A stretch of 64,000 nt of DNA from Anthostomella pinea (Eukaryota; Ascomycota; Sordariomycetes; Xylariales; Xylariaceae): the NCBI GenBank assembly GCA_963556695.1, contig CAUWAG010000012.1, positions 1,674,001 through 1,738,000 on the forward strand, read 5' to 3'. Below the pieces are notes generated by a model that was not told the DNA's origin, ran no database searches, and saw only the letters and a program-made list of their open reading frames with translations. The position numbers were made by a program, and so were the translations under genes. This document shows, in pieces, positions 22,529 to 33,818 of this stretch. Each line of letters begins with the position of its first letter. The first letter of the stretch is position 1.

Positions 22529-23958
22529 CTATAACTCATCCGTTACATGCAGGTATTTCCTGTCTTCCCTCTTCTCCTTTTCCGTTGCTGGTGGAAGATC
22601 ATAGTAAGCCGAGCTACGGAATCCTTGCTGTAGGGGAGTCAGTACTGTCCTAATAGTAGTGGGTTGAGGTTGCTTACCAGGTAGTGGTATGTGTAGTTGC
22701 TGATATCTCCAGGCTTGATCCCAAGATCCGCAAACGTCTTGGCCGTCTCGTCAATCGTCTGGTCAATGAACTCCTTGTCGATCTCCTCAGCAGACATGAT
22801 GGGCCACCAGAGAGCGCGGTTAATTAGCGTAGCAATGGGTCCCAGAATGGCCTTGGGCACATTGATATGTCGCCGCTTCTTGTAAATCTCACGATCTACC
22901 ATCTCGGCGATCTCGGCTGTGGAATAGTTCTTGGGGCCGTAGAGCTCGTATGTCTGTCCAGCCGTGCTGTCATCGTAGAGCATGAGCTCGAGGGCATGGC
23001 CAACGTCGATGGACTATCTCGATATTAGTACATGGGGTCCACACCCAATGTCATCGCCCCTTTTATGGAGATCACAGATTACGTACGTGGACTGGCCAGT
23101 ATCTCTCTTGCATGTTGTTCGATGTGAAGAGGTTGGTAGCGCTGGCCAAACGGATGAGGAGGTTGTCCTCGAAGCCGAACATGGGCGCCGGTCTCACGAT
23201 AGTGGTCTCGGGAAAGATGCTTCGAGCAACCTGCTCTCCTCGTCCTTTGGTAGCGAAGAAGCTTGACTCGGAGTTGGGGTCGGCGTTGTAGGAGGATACG
23301 TGGATGTAGCGGTCGACATCGTACTTGGCAACGGCCTCGCAGATACGCTCGGTTCCCTCGACGTGTACGTCCTCCAAGCTGAAGTTCTTGGTCGGGTAGT
23401 TCCGGCCAACGAGGTTGTACACAACGTCGGAATGTCGGACACTGGCCTCGATGGACTCAGTGTTGTGTAGATCGTATTCGATAAAGGCAACACGACCCAG
23501 GTCGCCGGTAACCTTGAGATGGCGCTTGGCCATCTCCTCTCGGTAGGGAATGACGACTTGACATCCTTGACGTGCTGCATGTAGTATGGTCATTAGCCGT
23601 GGCCCATTTGTTTTAGCAAGCTCGTCCATCCGTACCTAGTCGATTCACAATGTATCTTCCAAGCTGCCCGGTTGCGCCAAATACCGTCGCGACATGTCCT
23701 GTTGTTCGTCAGTCTCGGACATGGCGTAGGGACGACTCGTGGCGTTAGCGTACCTCCCAGTGACGATCTATAGACATCAAATTGTTTAGTATAGAGCCAA
23801 ATGACCTCGAGCGTAGCTGCAGCAACTCACCTGCCACCTTGGACACGGAGGATGGGCTTTCCAGTTCGGGTGACGGTGAGGTCGGAGATGTGGCGTGCGT
23901 GGTTCAGGTTGAAGGCGAGCTTTCGAGTGGACCGCACAGCGGTCGGAAAGGGAGCCAT
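22529..23958 (-). CDS. nuo40: NADH:ubiquinone oxidoreductase 40 kDa subunit (NDUFA9 homologue)
   Basis: Six exons (23958-23831, 23767-23754, 23698-23636, 23574-23087, 23013-22678, 22627-22529) give 375 residues. Exon 2 is only 14 nt. The start is a basic mitochondrial presequence (MAPFPTAVRSTRKLAFNLNH). An atypical short-chain dehydrogenase Rossmann fold follows: GGHVATVFGATGQLGRYIV, then QGCQVVIPYR, YDLHNTESIEASVRHSDVVY, GRNYPTKNFSLEDVHVEGT, and VRPAPMFGFEDNLL. This matches the 39/40 kDa accessory subunit of complex I, which binds NADPH and stabilises the join between peripheral and membrane arms. It acts on the matrix side of the inner membrane. It is divergent from rpn9. Confidence 0.93.
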
Positions 23959-24399
23959 TCTTGCTCGAGTGCGAGGTGCAAGAACGACGGGACCCTTCCA
24001 ATGGCGATTGGGCTGGCGATGCGAAGCTCAAGGCTGGCGGTTGCTGGCTGGACTTTGGTGGGTTGAAGCTCCAAAGCACGTTCACGGCCGGCAGGCTGAC
24101 CAAGCCACAGCTGTCAATTGGTCGAAGCACCTGAGCACCTGGCAAGCCACAATGATAGATGATGTGGCTCGGGCACAAAGTAGTACCCGCTGTGGGGCCA
24201 AAGCTCCCCCAGTTGGCAGGCTGCAGGCCAGCCGCGTGTGAAGCTCGGGAGAGCTGCAACTTTCTAACACAAGCAATCACCACAACCACAACCACAACCA
24301 CGACGACGACTACGACGAACAGACTGAAGTCCGCCATAGACCGATACCGAACCTTCCAACAGTGCCATCCACCAAACACATCGCCCTTACGCTAGGATC
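23959..24399. promoter_or_regulatory. Divergent promoter of nuo40 and rpn9
   Basis: 441 bp separate the two start codons, so both promoters lie here. It contains a microsatellite at about 24282-24315 (ACCACA units followed by CGACGA units), likely in the rpn9 leader. No TATA box is evident. Confidence 0.7.
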
Positions 24400-25598
24400 A
24401 TGAGCACCGACGCAATCGCCGATTTCTTGGCTGACCAGCGGGACGAGACGCCGGACGACCTACAACACCTGATCATCCACTTCGAGAACTGCTGGGAGCG
24501 CAAGCTATGGCATCAGCTCACCGACGCCCTGGTCGAGTTCTTTGACAACCCGCAGAGTGAAAAGCAGCGTCTGCAGTTCTTCGATGTTTTCGTACTCAAG
24601 TTTGCCGACAAGATCAACCAACTGAAGCTCGTCGACCTCGGATTGAAGGCCGCCACCCAGTGCCCGAGTAAGCTCACATCCCGCGCATCTCATCTCACCT
24701 TTGCTAACAAACCCTGCTCCAAGACGACCAGAAGCGCCTTACTTTCCTCACCCACCTCGCCGAGAAGGTCGACAGCGAGAACTCACAGGATGCCTACGTC
24801 TACGCCACCGTAGCCGTGGCCCGCGTCCAGCTGGACCTCCGAGACTTCGAATCATCCCGCAAGGACCTCGACAAGGCTGCTGAGATATTAGAGACCTTCG
24901 ATTCTGTCGAGACCAAGGTGCACGCCTCCTTCTACCAAGTCAATGCCGACTACTACCAAGCCAAGGCCGACTTCGCCTCGTACTACCGGAACGCCCTTCT
25001 CTACCTCGCCTGCATCGATCTCTCTTCCCTGTCTCCCGATGAGCGCCGCGCACGAGCTTACGACCTCGGCATAGCCGCTTTGGTATCAGATTCTATCTAC
25101 AATTTTGGCGAGCTCCTGCAACATCCCATCCTAGATGCGCTGACGGGCGCCGTCGCATGGCTCCGTGAGCTGCTTCTCGCCTTCAACCGCGGCGACCTCG
25201 CCGCCTACGACGTCCTCTCAGGCCACATCTCCTCGAACAAGCTTCTGAAGGAGCACGTAGAAGATGTACGGCAGAAGATCTACCTGGCGGCGCTGACCGA
25301 GAGTGTGTTCCGACGGCCGCCGCATCAGCGTGCCATGAGCTTCGGCACGATTTCAACCGACACCAAGGTACGGCCGGATGAGATTGAGCACCTGGTTATG
25401 AAGGCGCTGAGTCTGGGTCTGGTGCGCGGCACTATCGATGAGGTGGATGAGCTGGTCAACTTCACATGGGTGCAGCCGCGCATCTTGGACATGAGCCAGA
25501 TCGCCAGCATGAACAAGCGGCTGGGTGAATGGGGCGAGAACGTCAACACGCTCGGCAACTGGATCGAAGCCACGGGTCAGGATATCTGGGCTCCTTGA
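24400..25598 (+). CDS. rpn9: 26S proteasome regulatory subunit Rpn9
   Basis: Two exons (24400-24667, 24724-25598; 56-nt intron with GCTAAC branch site) give 380 residues. The N-terminal helical repeats (HFENCWERKLWHQLTDALVE, FYQVNADYYQAKADFASYY) and C-terminal PCI domain (LAALTESVFRRPPHQRAMSF, VRPDEIEHLVMKALSLGLVR, then VHFTWVQPR-type GTIDEVDELVNFTWVQPRIL) match Rpn9/PSMD13, a non-ATPase subunit of the proteasome lid, at its normal length. It helps assemble the lid and hold Rpn10. It is divergent from nuo40 and convergent with gaa1. Confidence 0.95.
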
Positions 25599-26458
25599 TC
25601 GTCGAATTTGCCGAGTAGTTTGCGAGGCATCTGTTGCTGGGGGACCCAACAAGCACTTGACCATGGTTCTAGCAACTCGCCGACGGGGTCCAGGTCCCCA
25701 AACACGCCGAGGAGACTGACGTTCGGCTGGACAGGGTCTGTACAATAGATACTAATAGACGCACGTCCTGAGCATTTGGACGAAGAACCTTTGAAGTCAT
25801 TCCCGTTGCATGACCCCAGTATACTGTGAAAACGAGCATCTCCCACACCGAGCTCGTTAGAGTGAAGCCATCCAGCCCTGTATAGTGCTTCCCAATAATT
25901 GCTTGACCCCGGCTCACACAGTCGAGGAGGAATATGCTCTACCCCAAAGTGTGCTCAGGCTTCCTCTCCAAGAACGGCCGGCATACTACCTCTCATACGA
26001 GATGGCGTAAGTTACTTGCACATACAAACCACGTCTCCCTCGTACACTCAGCCCTCATTAAGTCTCCGTAAGCGCCATGTTAAAAGGATTCCAGATCACA
26101 CGTGGAAATTTAGAAATACTAGCATAAGCAGAAATAAATAGGCAGCTCTAGTTTAATATGCCACTTTTAATGCTCAGTTTATTATGCTTGTTCCGATTCG
26201 ATGATATACTCCTGGTTGCTAAACGCGTGGTTTACGGAGACTTATGAGGGTTCAGTGTACCGTTTCTTGGGCCTCTGAACATGCCGATTCATCGACTTCC
26301 CCTGTCGACAAAGAGATCTATCTCTATCATCGTGTTAACAAGCCAAGGCATATGACCTATCTTCACTAGTAAGGTAGGTATCTGCATCCCAAGCTACGGA
26401 TACCCGCGTTTTATAACCCCTTCTAGTTTAATACATGTCGACCTTCTCCTTGTTGGTA
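25599..26458. other. Convergent 3' region with a MITE
   Basis: This lies between the convergent rpn9 and gaa1 ends. It holds the MITE copy at 26043-26259 (listed separately). I see no gene. Confidence 0.6.
26043..26259. mobile_element. MITE copy 1 (TA target site, about 27-bp terminal inverted repeats)
   Basis: A 217-bp segment begins TACACTCAGCCCTCATTAAG and ends with the inverse of TACACTGAACCCTCATAAGT. The inverted repeats continue through TCTCCGTA. The inside is AT-rich with CATAAGCAG-like text and carries no gene. Two more copies with the same ends occur at 37991-38197 and 44713-44928. The outer TA fits a TA target duplication of the Tc1/mariner type (inference). Confidence 0.8.
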
Positions 26459-28576
26459 TCATAACACCTTTTTCTTCGTATCACCCTTTATCGCCGTACC
26501 AGGCTGCCCCAGCACGACCACCGAACCCACCAGCCACGCGGGCCACCACACGCACCAGATGACCAGCGGCGTGTACATGCCCCAGACATCCCATCCGAAC
26601 GCGGCCTCCTCCAGCACCTCTGTGACGGCCTGCACAACCCCCATCTCGCCCTGTCCATACCGCGCCCACGCCGCGGCGCCCGCGGCAATCACAGTCGTAG
26701 GACTGACCAGGTTCAACAGGGCTATGTATGCGTACTGCGCGATGGCGTTTCCGGGCCAGGGGCGCGTGAAGGAGAGGGGGGTGGCCAGCAGGCCGACGAG
26801 GAAGGCGAGACTGAAGTTGAGCGTGGCGAGGGAGCTGAGGAACATGCCCAGTAGTAGTAGTGAGAAGGACTTGCTGAGATTGTAGTGCTGCAGCGTGATG
26901 GGCTTGTCCTGGGCGCGGCGCGCCTGCAATAGGTGCGAGAATAGGGGTGGGAGAGTGAGGTTGATGAGGGAGAATATGGCGAATATGGGGGCGAGGAGCT
27001 TCTCGGGAATTAGTCATTTAGTACAGCACGTATTGGCATTTATATGCTAGAGCAGCAGGTAGGAGGGGGAAGTATAAGACTCACGTTGGACGGCGTGTGG
27101 TTGAAGATGAAGAGCGGGAGGGCGCCCAGGAACTGGCAGCCAGCTACCAGGCTTAGCGGGAGAAGCAAATCTCTCTCGGCCGCGGCCCCTCTCTTCTCTT
27201 CAACAGCTTTCGAAGTTTCTGTCGTAGCAGGCTTCGATTTTGTCTCCTTGGACGGAGAGTTTATCTCCACATGACCACTCTTTATCCACAGGAAAATAGC
27301 CATGATAGTGAAATTGGCGGCGATCAGCATGGCGCTGGGTAGATAGGTGCCTATGCTGACGAAGCGTTCCTTGTGCATGAGTAGGTAGAAGAAGAAGCTC
27401 TGATGCAAGTGCTCCAGCAAGTTGTTCAGACTGCGGAACGTGCCCTCGACCAGCCTCCCCAGTCCCATCTCATCGTGCCAGCCCTGACCCACGGGCTGCA
27501 GGGTGATGGCGTCGACATGGTACGGAATAAAGCAGCTGTGAGGCCCCGCGGCGTGGCCCAGCCCCTGATTCAGCATACCGCGCAGCATGGTCTTGAGGCG
27601 ATCGTCGTACTTATCCGAGTGGCGCCACATCTGCTGCAGCGAGGACCCCATACCCATCTGGCCGCTCGCGATGTTAACGACCGAGTTGATCAGATCGAGG
27701 TTCGGCAGCTGGCCGTTGACGCCGTCGTAGACGACGTGCACCGACTCGAAGCGGCCATCCTGCGGGTAGTCGACGGCGATGGCGCCCTGCAGCGCACCCG
27801 ACTTGATGGGCAGCGATGCTACGCGCGAGGCGTCGTGAGCATCGTGGTAAGCGTCCACCCATGCCTGGGTGCCCATCCGACTGTCCGGGGGGATGACGAG
27901 GATGATGTCCTTGGACCACAGCGACCAGCGTCGGAAGTAGCGGGTCAGCGCCAGGGCGAGGGCCAGGCCGTTACGGTTGAACTCGTCCTTGACGTTCTTC
28001 CAAGCCGCCACCAGCACGATAGCCTCGGTCGCATCGCCGCGCGGGGCCTGCAGGATGGCGTAGACGTTCTCGCCGCTGTAGGTGTTGCCCGCGGAGTGGT
28101 AGGTGTAGTTCTGGCGGCCGACTTTCAGGCCTATACCCCTGAAGATGTTCTCCAGCTCATCGTTGATCCTGTTGGCACGGATGCGTCAGAATAACAAGCT
28201 CCCGTCCATGGGTTCCCCGTGTCCCCTTGCACATACTCGGTATTGCTCTTGTCCTTTAGCGCATCGACTTCGTGCCTGTAAGCCCTGAACACGTTCTGGT
28301 CGCTTCCTCCGAAGTAGGTGTGGACCTGACCCGGCAGCAGCGCATTCTCAGAGATGTAGGTTCGTCGCGAGTAGTCGTCGAGAGGGAGCATCAGCAGCCA
28401 GGCAACGCCGACTACGATGCACAGGAGAGACAGATACGGCGGGAGCTTCAGCAGGCGCGGATCACGACGCATGAGGAGCGCCGTGGCTGGTTTGCAAGCA
28501 TGTCGCGTTAGCTGATTGGGCAAACGACGGGAACCTTGAAGATGTATATCTCCTACTTACAGAGTAGACGCGGCAT
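26459..28576 (-). CDS. gaa1: GPI transamidase component Gaa1
   Basis: Four exons (28576-28561, 28486-28237, 28168-27085, and from about 26998 or 27001 to 26459) give about 629-630 residues. Exon 1 codes only MPRLL plus one base; the acceptor of intron 3 is ambiguous by one codon. The order is an N-terminal membrane anchor (LPPYLSLLCIVVGVAWLLML), a large lumenal M28-peptidase-like domain (GENVYAILQAPRGDATEAIV, RWSLWSKDIILVIPPDSRMG, AWVDAYHDA) and about six C-terminal helices. Gaa1 is the subunit of the ER GPI transamidase that presents the lipid anchor for attachment to proteins. In fungi this supplies GPI-anchored wall proteins. Length and motifs are typical. Confidence 0.93.
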
Positions 28577-29237
28577 GGCTCTCCAGATGTTGACTTGACA
28601 ATGGCAGCTGGAGCAGCTTCACGGAGCTGTACTTCATTCAAGGGTCCTCTCTACACGTAAATTAGGGGACTTGGGATTGGAGCTAGGAATAAACGTTTAG
28701 GTGCATATATGTAAGTATCGCAGAGACCACCCAAAGTCGAAATTGTCCAAGCAGGCCTTTGAATGAATTATTTGTAGTGAGATAAGCAGTCTTTCTCTAA
28801 GGTTACTACTAAGTGACTTGGTCATGGTGATTTACGAGAATTGCTATTCCACTCACTTGCCAAGTATGCGGCCAAGTATGTGCAGTGTCAATGACGTTTG
28901 ACTGGCTTCCAAGTTACCTCCAAGTTACTTCCAAGGTGGTTGATGCTTAGACGCGAATTGACTTTGACCGCATGTAGGTTGGGTAAGGATTTATACGGCT
29001 TTGGACTTTTAAGAAAGTCAATAGCATTAATTTTCATACAGTCTTTGCTCCATGTATGTATCGCTGTAAGCAGCATTTATAGAAACACATGCGAGGCGTT
29101 GCGATACCCCATGTCTCCGCCGAAACTCCTATAACAATGCAGTGAAGGCAGGCAGCCATAGGCCACCTGTTCGAGAAGTTGATATATACAGAGCCATGCA
29201 ACTAGGCCCGGTGTTGCCTTTCTCTCGTCCGTCCTCT
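28577..29237. other. Intergenic, no gene recognised
   Basis: This holds the promoter side of gaa1 and the 3' flank of the rhomboid gene. TTACCTCCAAGTTACTTCCAAG at about 28912-28934 is a short direct repeat. I see no coding signal. Confidence 0.5.
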
Positions 29238-30282
29238 CTAAGGGCCCAGTCGTTGCGTGCTGCCCATCAACCCTACTGGCGTGGTCCCGCTGCCCGAGTT
29301 GCTCGATGGCAATACCCCAAACCTGCCATATGTCTTCTGGTCAACACTGACGTAGTGTGGTAGCCGGCCCAGGAGGTTCAACCGGCCTTCGAGCCAGCGC
29401 AGTACTTTCTCGGGTGGAGAGAGGAACTTCAGGTATCCGAGTCCGACTAAGGCAGGAGACAATTAGCACCACGATATCCATTTTGGAGGGGGTCCTATCT
29501 TACAGAGATATCCAGTAACCACGCCACAGAGGTGGCCCATGAAACTTGTGTTGGGAATTAGAGCCTCAACGACGAAAACCATGACCAACGGCGTGATCCA
29601 AGTTGGGACGTGGTGTGTGCCAACAACAAGGTACGGGTTGTTCTTGTAGGTTCGGACGGCCTCCATGCCCAACAAAAGAAACACCCAGAGACTAAGCCAG
29701 CAAGTCAATATCCCATACCTCGCAGCATTCTTGGGGGTTGATGTGTACCTAGCTCCCATCACAGCAGTGTTCCCGCCTGTCACCAATCGCTCGAATAGCA
29801 CGTAGGCAATCGCCGGTATTGTGGTCAGAGCTGCGAGACGTGTCAACCCGAGTTCGTTTCTTTCGTATAAAGTAGGAATACTGACGACCAAAGAATAGGG
29901 CTAGCGAGGTCAAGGTGCCAAATTCAGTTTCGAATCTTTCGAGCAAGGGCGTCAAGGCCAGGATGTTGAGGATGGCGTGGATGAAGTTTCGGTGGATGAG
30001 CGGGAACGTGTTTACTCGATACACTATGCGACGGTTCACAGGGCGTCAGCAAGCCTCTCCGAGCTGGCGGGTATGGAAACACAGTTGTGGTGGTCACTAC
30101 TAACTTGTCTTTATGTTGATCTCATTCGGTATCAGGGAGCCCCATTGCTGCAAATCCCATACGCTCTGCAGGCTCGCGAGCCAGAAAGCCACCATGATGA
30201 CGACCATGGCGCGAGTGAACAGCGGCACCCGGAAGACATACGAGCGCGCTCGCGCTGCGCTGAAACCCTGTACGTTGGGCAT
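29238..30282 (-). CDS. rbd2: Rhomboid-family protease Rbd2-like
   Basis: Five exons (30282-30105, 30023-29889, 29830-29749, 29691-29504, 29446-29238) join in frame to 263 residues. The protein has six hydrophobic segments. The catalytic Ser lies in VMGASLWVFLLLG (GASL), formed only when intron 3 is removed, and the catalytic His is in SFMGHLCGVVTGYLFGLGY. The C-tail (LRWLEGRLNLLGRLPHYVSV, DQKTYGRFGVLP) is typical of the fungal Golgi Rbd2 group. In fission yeast and Aspergillus, Rbd2 takes part in cleavage of the sterol-sensing factor SREBP. Intron 2 has a weak donor (GTCGTC), so that junction is the least certain. Confidence 0.88.
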
Positions 30283-31255
30283 TGTGTCGTCTCGATCGTG
30301 TTCGTCGGTAGGCCGTGAAGGGACAGGACGGTTCGCGCTGCGTCGTGGAGAGTGGGCGACTCCTTTTGGCCGTGGTAATGGATGGACCTGGTAATCGACG
30401 CGTTAAAGAAAAGAAAATGATCAATGATACTAGCAGACCAGACTCCTGAAGTCCTGCTGAGGTCACAGAATCGGCTCGTTCGAGACAAATATCGCCATCG
30501 ATATGGCTGCAGCCCAAATTGGAATTGATGTCAAGAACCGTAGTGAGTGGTACATGTAATCTCCAGCTGTGAGGCTCGGGACAGGGCAACAGGGGGTCCA
30601 GAAGATGCCACGCCTGCCACGCTGCCACGCTTGAACGAGGCAGTCGAGCTGCAGCGTTTGCGACGGAGCTACCGGTGCTCCACCCGTCTAGCCCCTTATT
30701 TCACGCAGACGCGTATATGCAATAATACGATACCCGTCAGCCTCGGTATAACCATTTCGATCCGATGAGTGCTAAGATGTAAGACAACTTCACCCAGGAC
30801 GTAGATGCATCCATCTACAGAAAACTCGAGATGCAGGAGTTGACGTTCTGGAACTCATAATCTTGTCACAAAGTTGGAATGATGATTGGCATAACCATCC
30901 GGCATAAGCAATTTTATTCACGGTAATGGACTCGAATTATCACGATGTTGCTGCTTATTCCACAGCAACAATTTTGGCCTCCGCCTGATGGATCTTACTG
31001 CCATCAGTTTGTTCTGGTATGTTTCAAAAATGCTTTCGTAATGATTCATTTTGTACAAACTAGAAAAGGTCAACGCCACGTCATGGCTGCAGTTATGATA
31101 TAATGATCCCATAAAGCATGACATCCGTAACCGAAAAAGAGACCCCGTACACGTCTTGTTGTACGTCGGTTCTAGGATTCGTCCTCCCCACAACGCACCA
31201 GCACGCAGTTCTCCTATATTACTTTCATTTCGTCTTGTACACCTTCGCCAATCAC
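30283..31255. other. Intergenic with a small palindromic repeat
   Basis: No gene is supported. A degenerate GGAATAAGC-type inverted repeat occupies about 30899-30962 (listed separately). The rest contains the rbd2 promoter and the aconitase 3' flank. Confidence 0.5.
30899..30962. repeat. Small palindromic element, GGAATAAGC family (degenerate)
   Basis: The ends read CCGGCATAAGCA and TGCTTATTCC on opposite arms, one mismatch from the family consensus, with a 40-odd-base AT-rich middle. Confidence 0.55.
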
Positions 31256-33818
31256 TTACGATGCGTTCTTGGCCATCGTGTTCAGTGCGCTTCCGTTCTT
31301 GAACCACTCGATCTGAGGCTCGTTGAACGTGTGGTTCAGCTTCACCTCAAACGCCTCGCCGTCCTTGGGGTGAACCTTCATCGTCATGGGCTTGCCGACA
31401 GCTATTTCCGTGCACATCAGGTCAATCTAAGCATACAGGTTAGCACATGACTTTATGGAAATCAGGTCTCAAAGCTACTTACTCTGTCCTCGGGCTTGAT
31501 CTTGTCGTAGTCGGCCGGCTCCGCAAAGGTGAGCGGAAGCATACCCTGCTTCTTCAGGTTGGTCTCGTGGATACGGGCGAAGCTTCGGGTGATGATGGCA
31601 AGACCACCAAGATGTCGGGGCTCCAAAGCAGCGTGCTCTCGAGAGCTTCCCTCGCCGTAGTTCCAGTCGCCAATGACAACCCACTTGATGCCCTTGCTCT
31701 TGTAGTCACGGGCCACAGCCGGCACCGCGTTCCACTCCCCGTTGGTTGTGTTCTTGACCTTATTCGCCTCGCCGTTGGCCTCGTTGATGGCACCGATCAA
31801 CATGTTGTTCGAGATGTTGTCCAAGTGTCCACGGTACTTGAGCCACGGGCCAGCCATCGAGATGTGGTCAGTGGTGGTCTTGCCCTGAGCCTTGATCAGA
31901 ATGGGCATGTCCAGAGCATCCTTACCGTCCCACGCGTTGAACGGCTTCAGGACCTGGAGACGGTCGGAAGAGGGCGAGACTTGGACGCTGACCGACGAAC
32001 GATCAGCCGGGGGCGCTTGGTAGGTGTCGTTGCCAGGGTCGTAACCACGGTTGGGAAGAGCGTCTCCGCTGGGAGGAGACAGCTTGAACTCCTTGCCATC
32101 CTTGTCCTTGAGCGTGTCGGTCAGGGGGTTGAAGTGGAGGGAGCCGGCAATGGTCATGGCGACGACCAAGTCAGGCGAGGTGACGAAAGAGTGGGTAGCA
32201 GGGTTGCCGTCGTTTCGGCCGGTAAAGTTACGGTTGTAGGACGAGATAATCGAGTTGGCTTCGCCCTTCTTCACGTCCTGGCGGTCCCACTGACCAATGC
32301 AGGGACCACATGCGTTTGCGAGGACCATACCACCGAATTCCTCAAAGGTCTGCAGCTGACCGTCACGGGCAATAGTAGCACGGATCTGCTCCGAGCCGGG
32401 AGTGACAGTGAAGGCCGACTTCGCCTTGATACCATGGTCCAGAGCGTCGCGGGCGATCGAGGCGGCGCGGGTCATATCTTCGTACGAAGAGTTGGTGCAG
32501 GATCCGATTAGACCAACCTTCAATTCTTCTGGCCAGTTGTTGGCCTTGGCGGCCTCGCTGAACTTGGAGATAGGAGTGGCCAAGTCAGGAGTGAAGGGTC
32601 CGTTGATGTGCGGCTCGAGCTCGGAGAGGTTAATCTCGATAAGCTGGTCGTATTCAGCACCCTGGTCCTCGCGCAGCTCCTTGGCGTAGGTACGCGCAAA
32701 ATCGCCAATAGCGGATCGCTTGGTAGCAGCCAGGTAGTCGTACATGCGGTCGTTGAAGGGGAAAAGCGACGTCGTGGCACCGATTTCGGCACCCATATTA
32801 CAAATCGTACCCATTCCGGTTGACGAGAGCGTCTCCGTGCCGGGTCCGTGGTACTGCGTGTACGTTAGCATCGTGTCTTTAATCCCGTACAGGCGGTTTT
32901 TAGATGAAGAAGGGAATTTTTACCTCGACAATCGCACCTGTTCCGCCCTTGACCGTTAGAATGCCGGCGACCTTCAGGATGATATCCTTGGGCGAAGTCC
33001 AGCCAGACATCTGGCCGGTAAGCTTGACACCAATGTACTTGGGTGCCTTCAGCTCCCAGGGCAGGTTGGCCATGACATCGACAGCGTCAGCACCACCGAC
33101 ACCGATGGCGCACATGCCCAGACCACCAGCGTTGGGCGTGTGCGAGTCAGTGCCGATAAGCAGACCACCGGGGAAAGCGTAGTTCTCGAGAAGAATCTGG
33201 TGGATGATACCGGAACCGGGTCTCCAGAACCCAATGTCGTACTTGGCGCATGCCGAGGACAAGAAGTCGTAGACCTCCTTGTTGATGTCGATAGCCCGCT
33301 TCAAATCCTTGGGCCCACCGATCTGAGCCTCGATCAAGTGGTCGCAGTGGACGGTGGTAGGGTTTGCCACCTGGGGCATACCGGCAGACATGAACTGCAG
33401 GATGGCCATCTGCGCGGTGGCATCCTGGCAAGCAACACGGTCAGGTCGCAACTTGAGGTACGAGACACCTCGCTGGATGTCCTGGCCGTGCGGGTCGTCA
33501 AGGTGAGAGTACAGGATCTTCTCGGCGTAGGTCAGGGGTCGGTTTAGACGGCTGCGCACGATGGCCAGGTTCTCTGACATCTTCTTGTAGTTGATAAAGG
33601 TGTTGTCTTCCCAGTTGTTTTGCTTGACCTGTCCATTGCGGCAAATATCAGTACTCGATCCAGGGCCATACCAGGACGGCGATAAGGAGCAGATGGCAGC
33701 GTACCTTCTTGTCGAGAGGAGAGTCGGAGACGGTGGCCATGGTCCTGTGGAGGCCCATGGTGGCCAGCACCCGCGGCGAACGGGCGACATTGCCCAGGAC
33801 CTGTCGTGTGGCCAGCAT
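31256..33818 (-). CDS. aco1: Aconitate hydratase, mitochondrial
   Basis: Four exons (33818-33705, 33628-32924, 32853-31483, 31426-31256) give 786 residues, the usual length. Exon 1 carries a mitochondrial presequence ([20 protein letters not shown]). The Fe-S cluster cysteines are in GSCTNSS and [10 protein letters not shown]; other marks are [21 protein letters not shown], and the catalytic Ser of [16 protein letters not shown]. The enzyme interconverts citrate and isocitrate in the TCA cycle. All introns are 56-76 nt and lie at codon boundaries. An acceptor-like CTCTCAG 20 bases upstream of the ATG hints at an intron in the 5' leader. Confidence 0.97.

Noticed and set aside
27403..28194. 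263-residue + strand frame
   Set aside because: Antisense shadow of gaa1, whose minus-strand product matches a known family along its full length.
31447..32511. 354-residue open frame on the + strand
   Set aside because: It lies antisense to the aconitase gene; its Val/Arg/Leu-rich text is the shadow of conserved aconitase codons and shows no domain.
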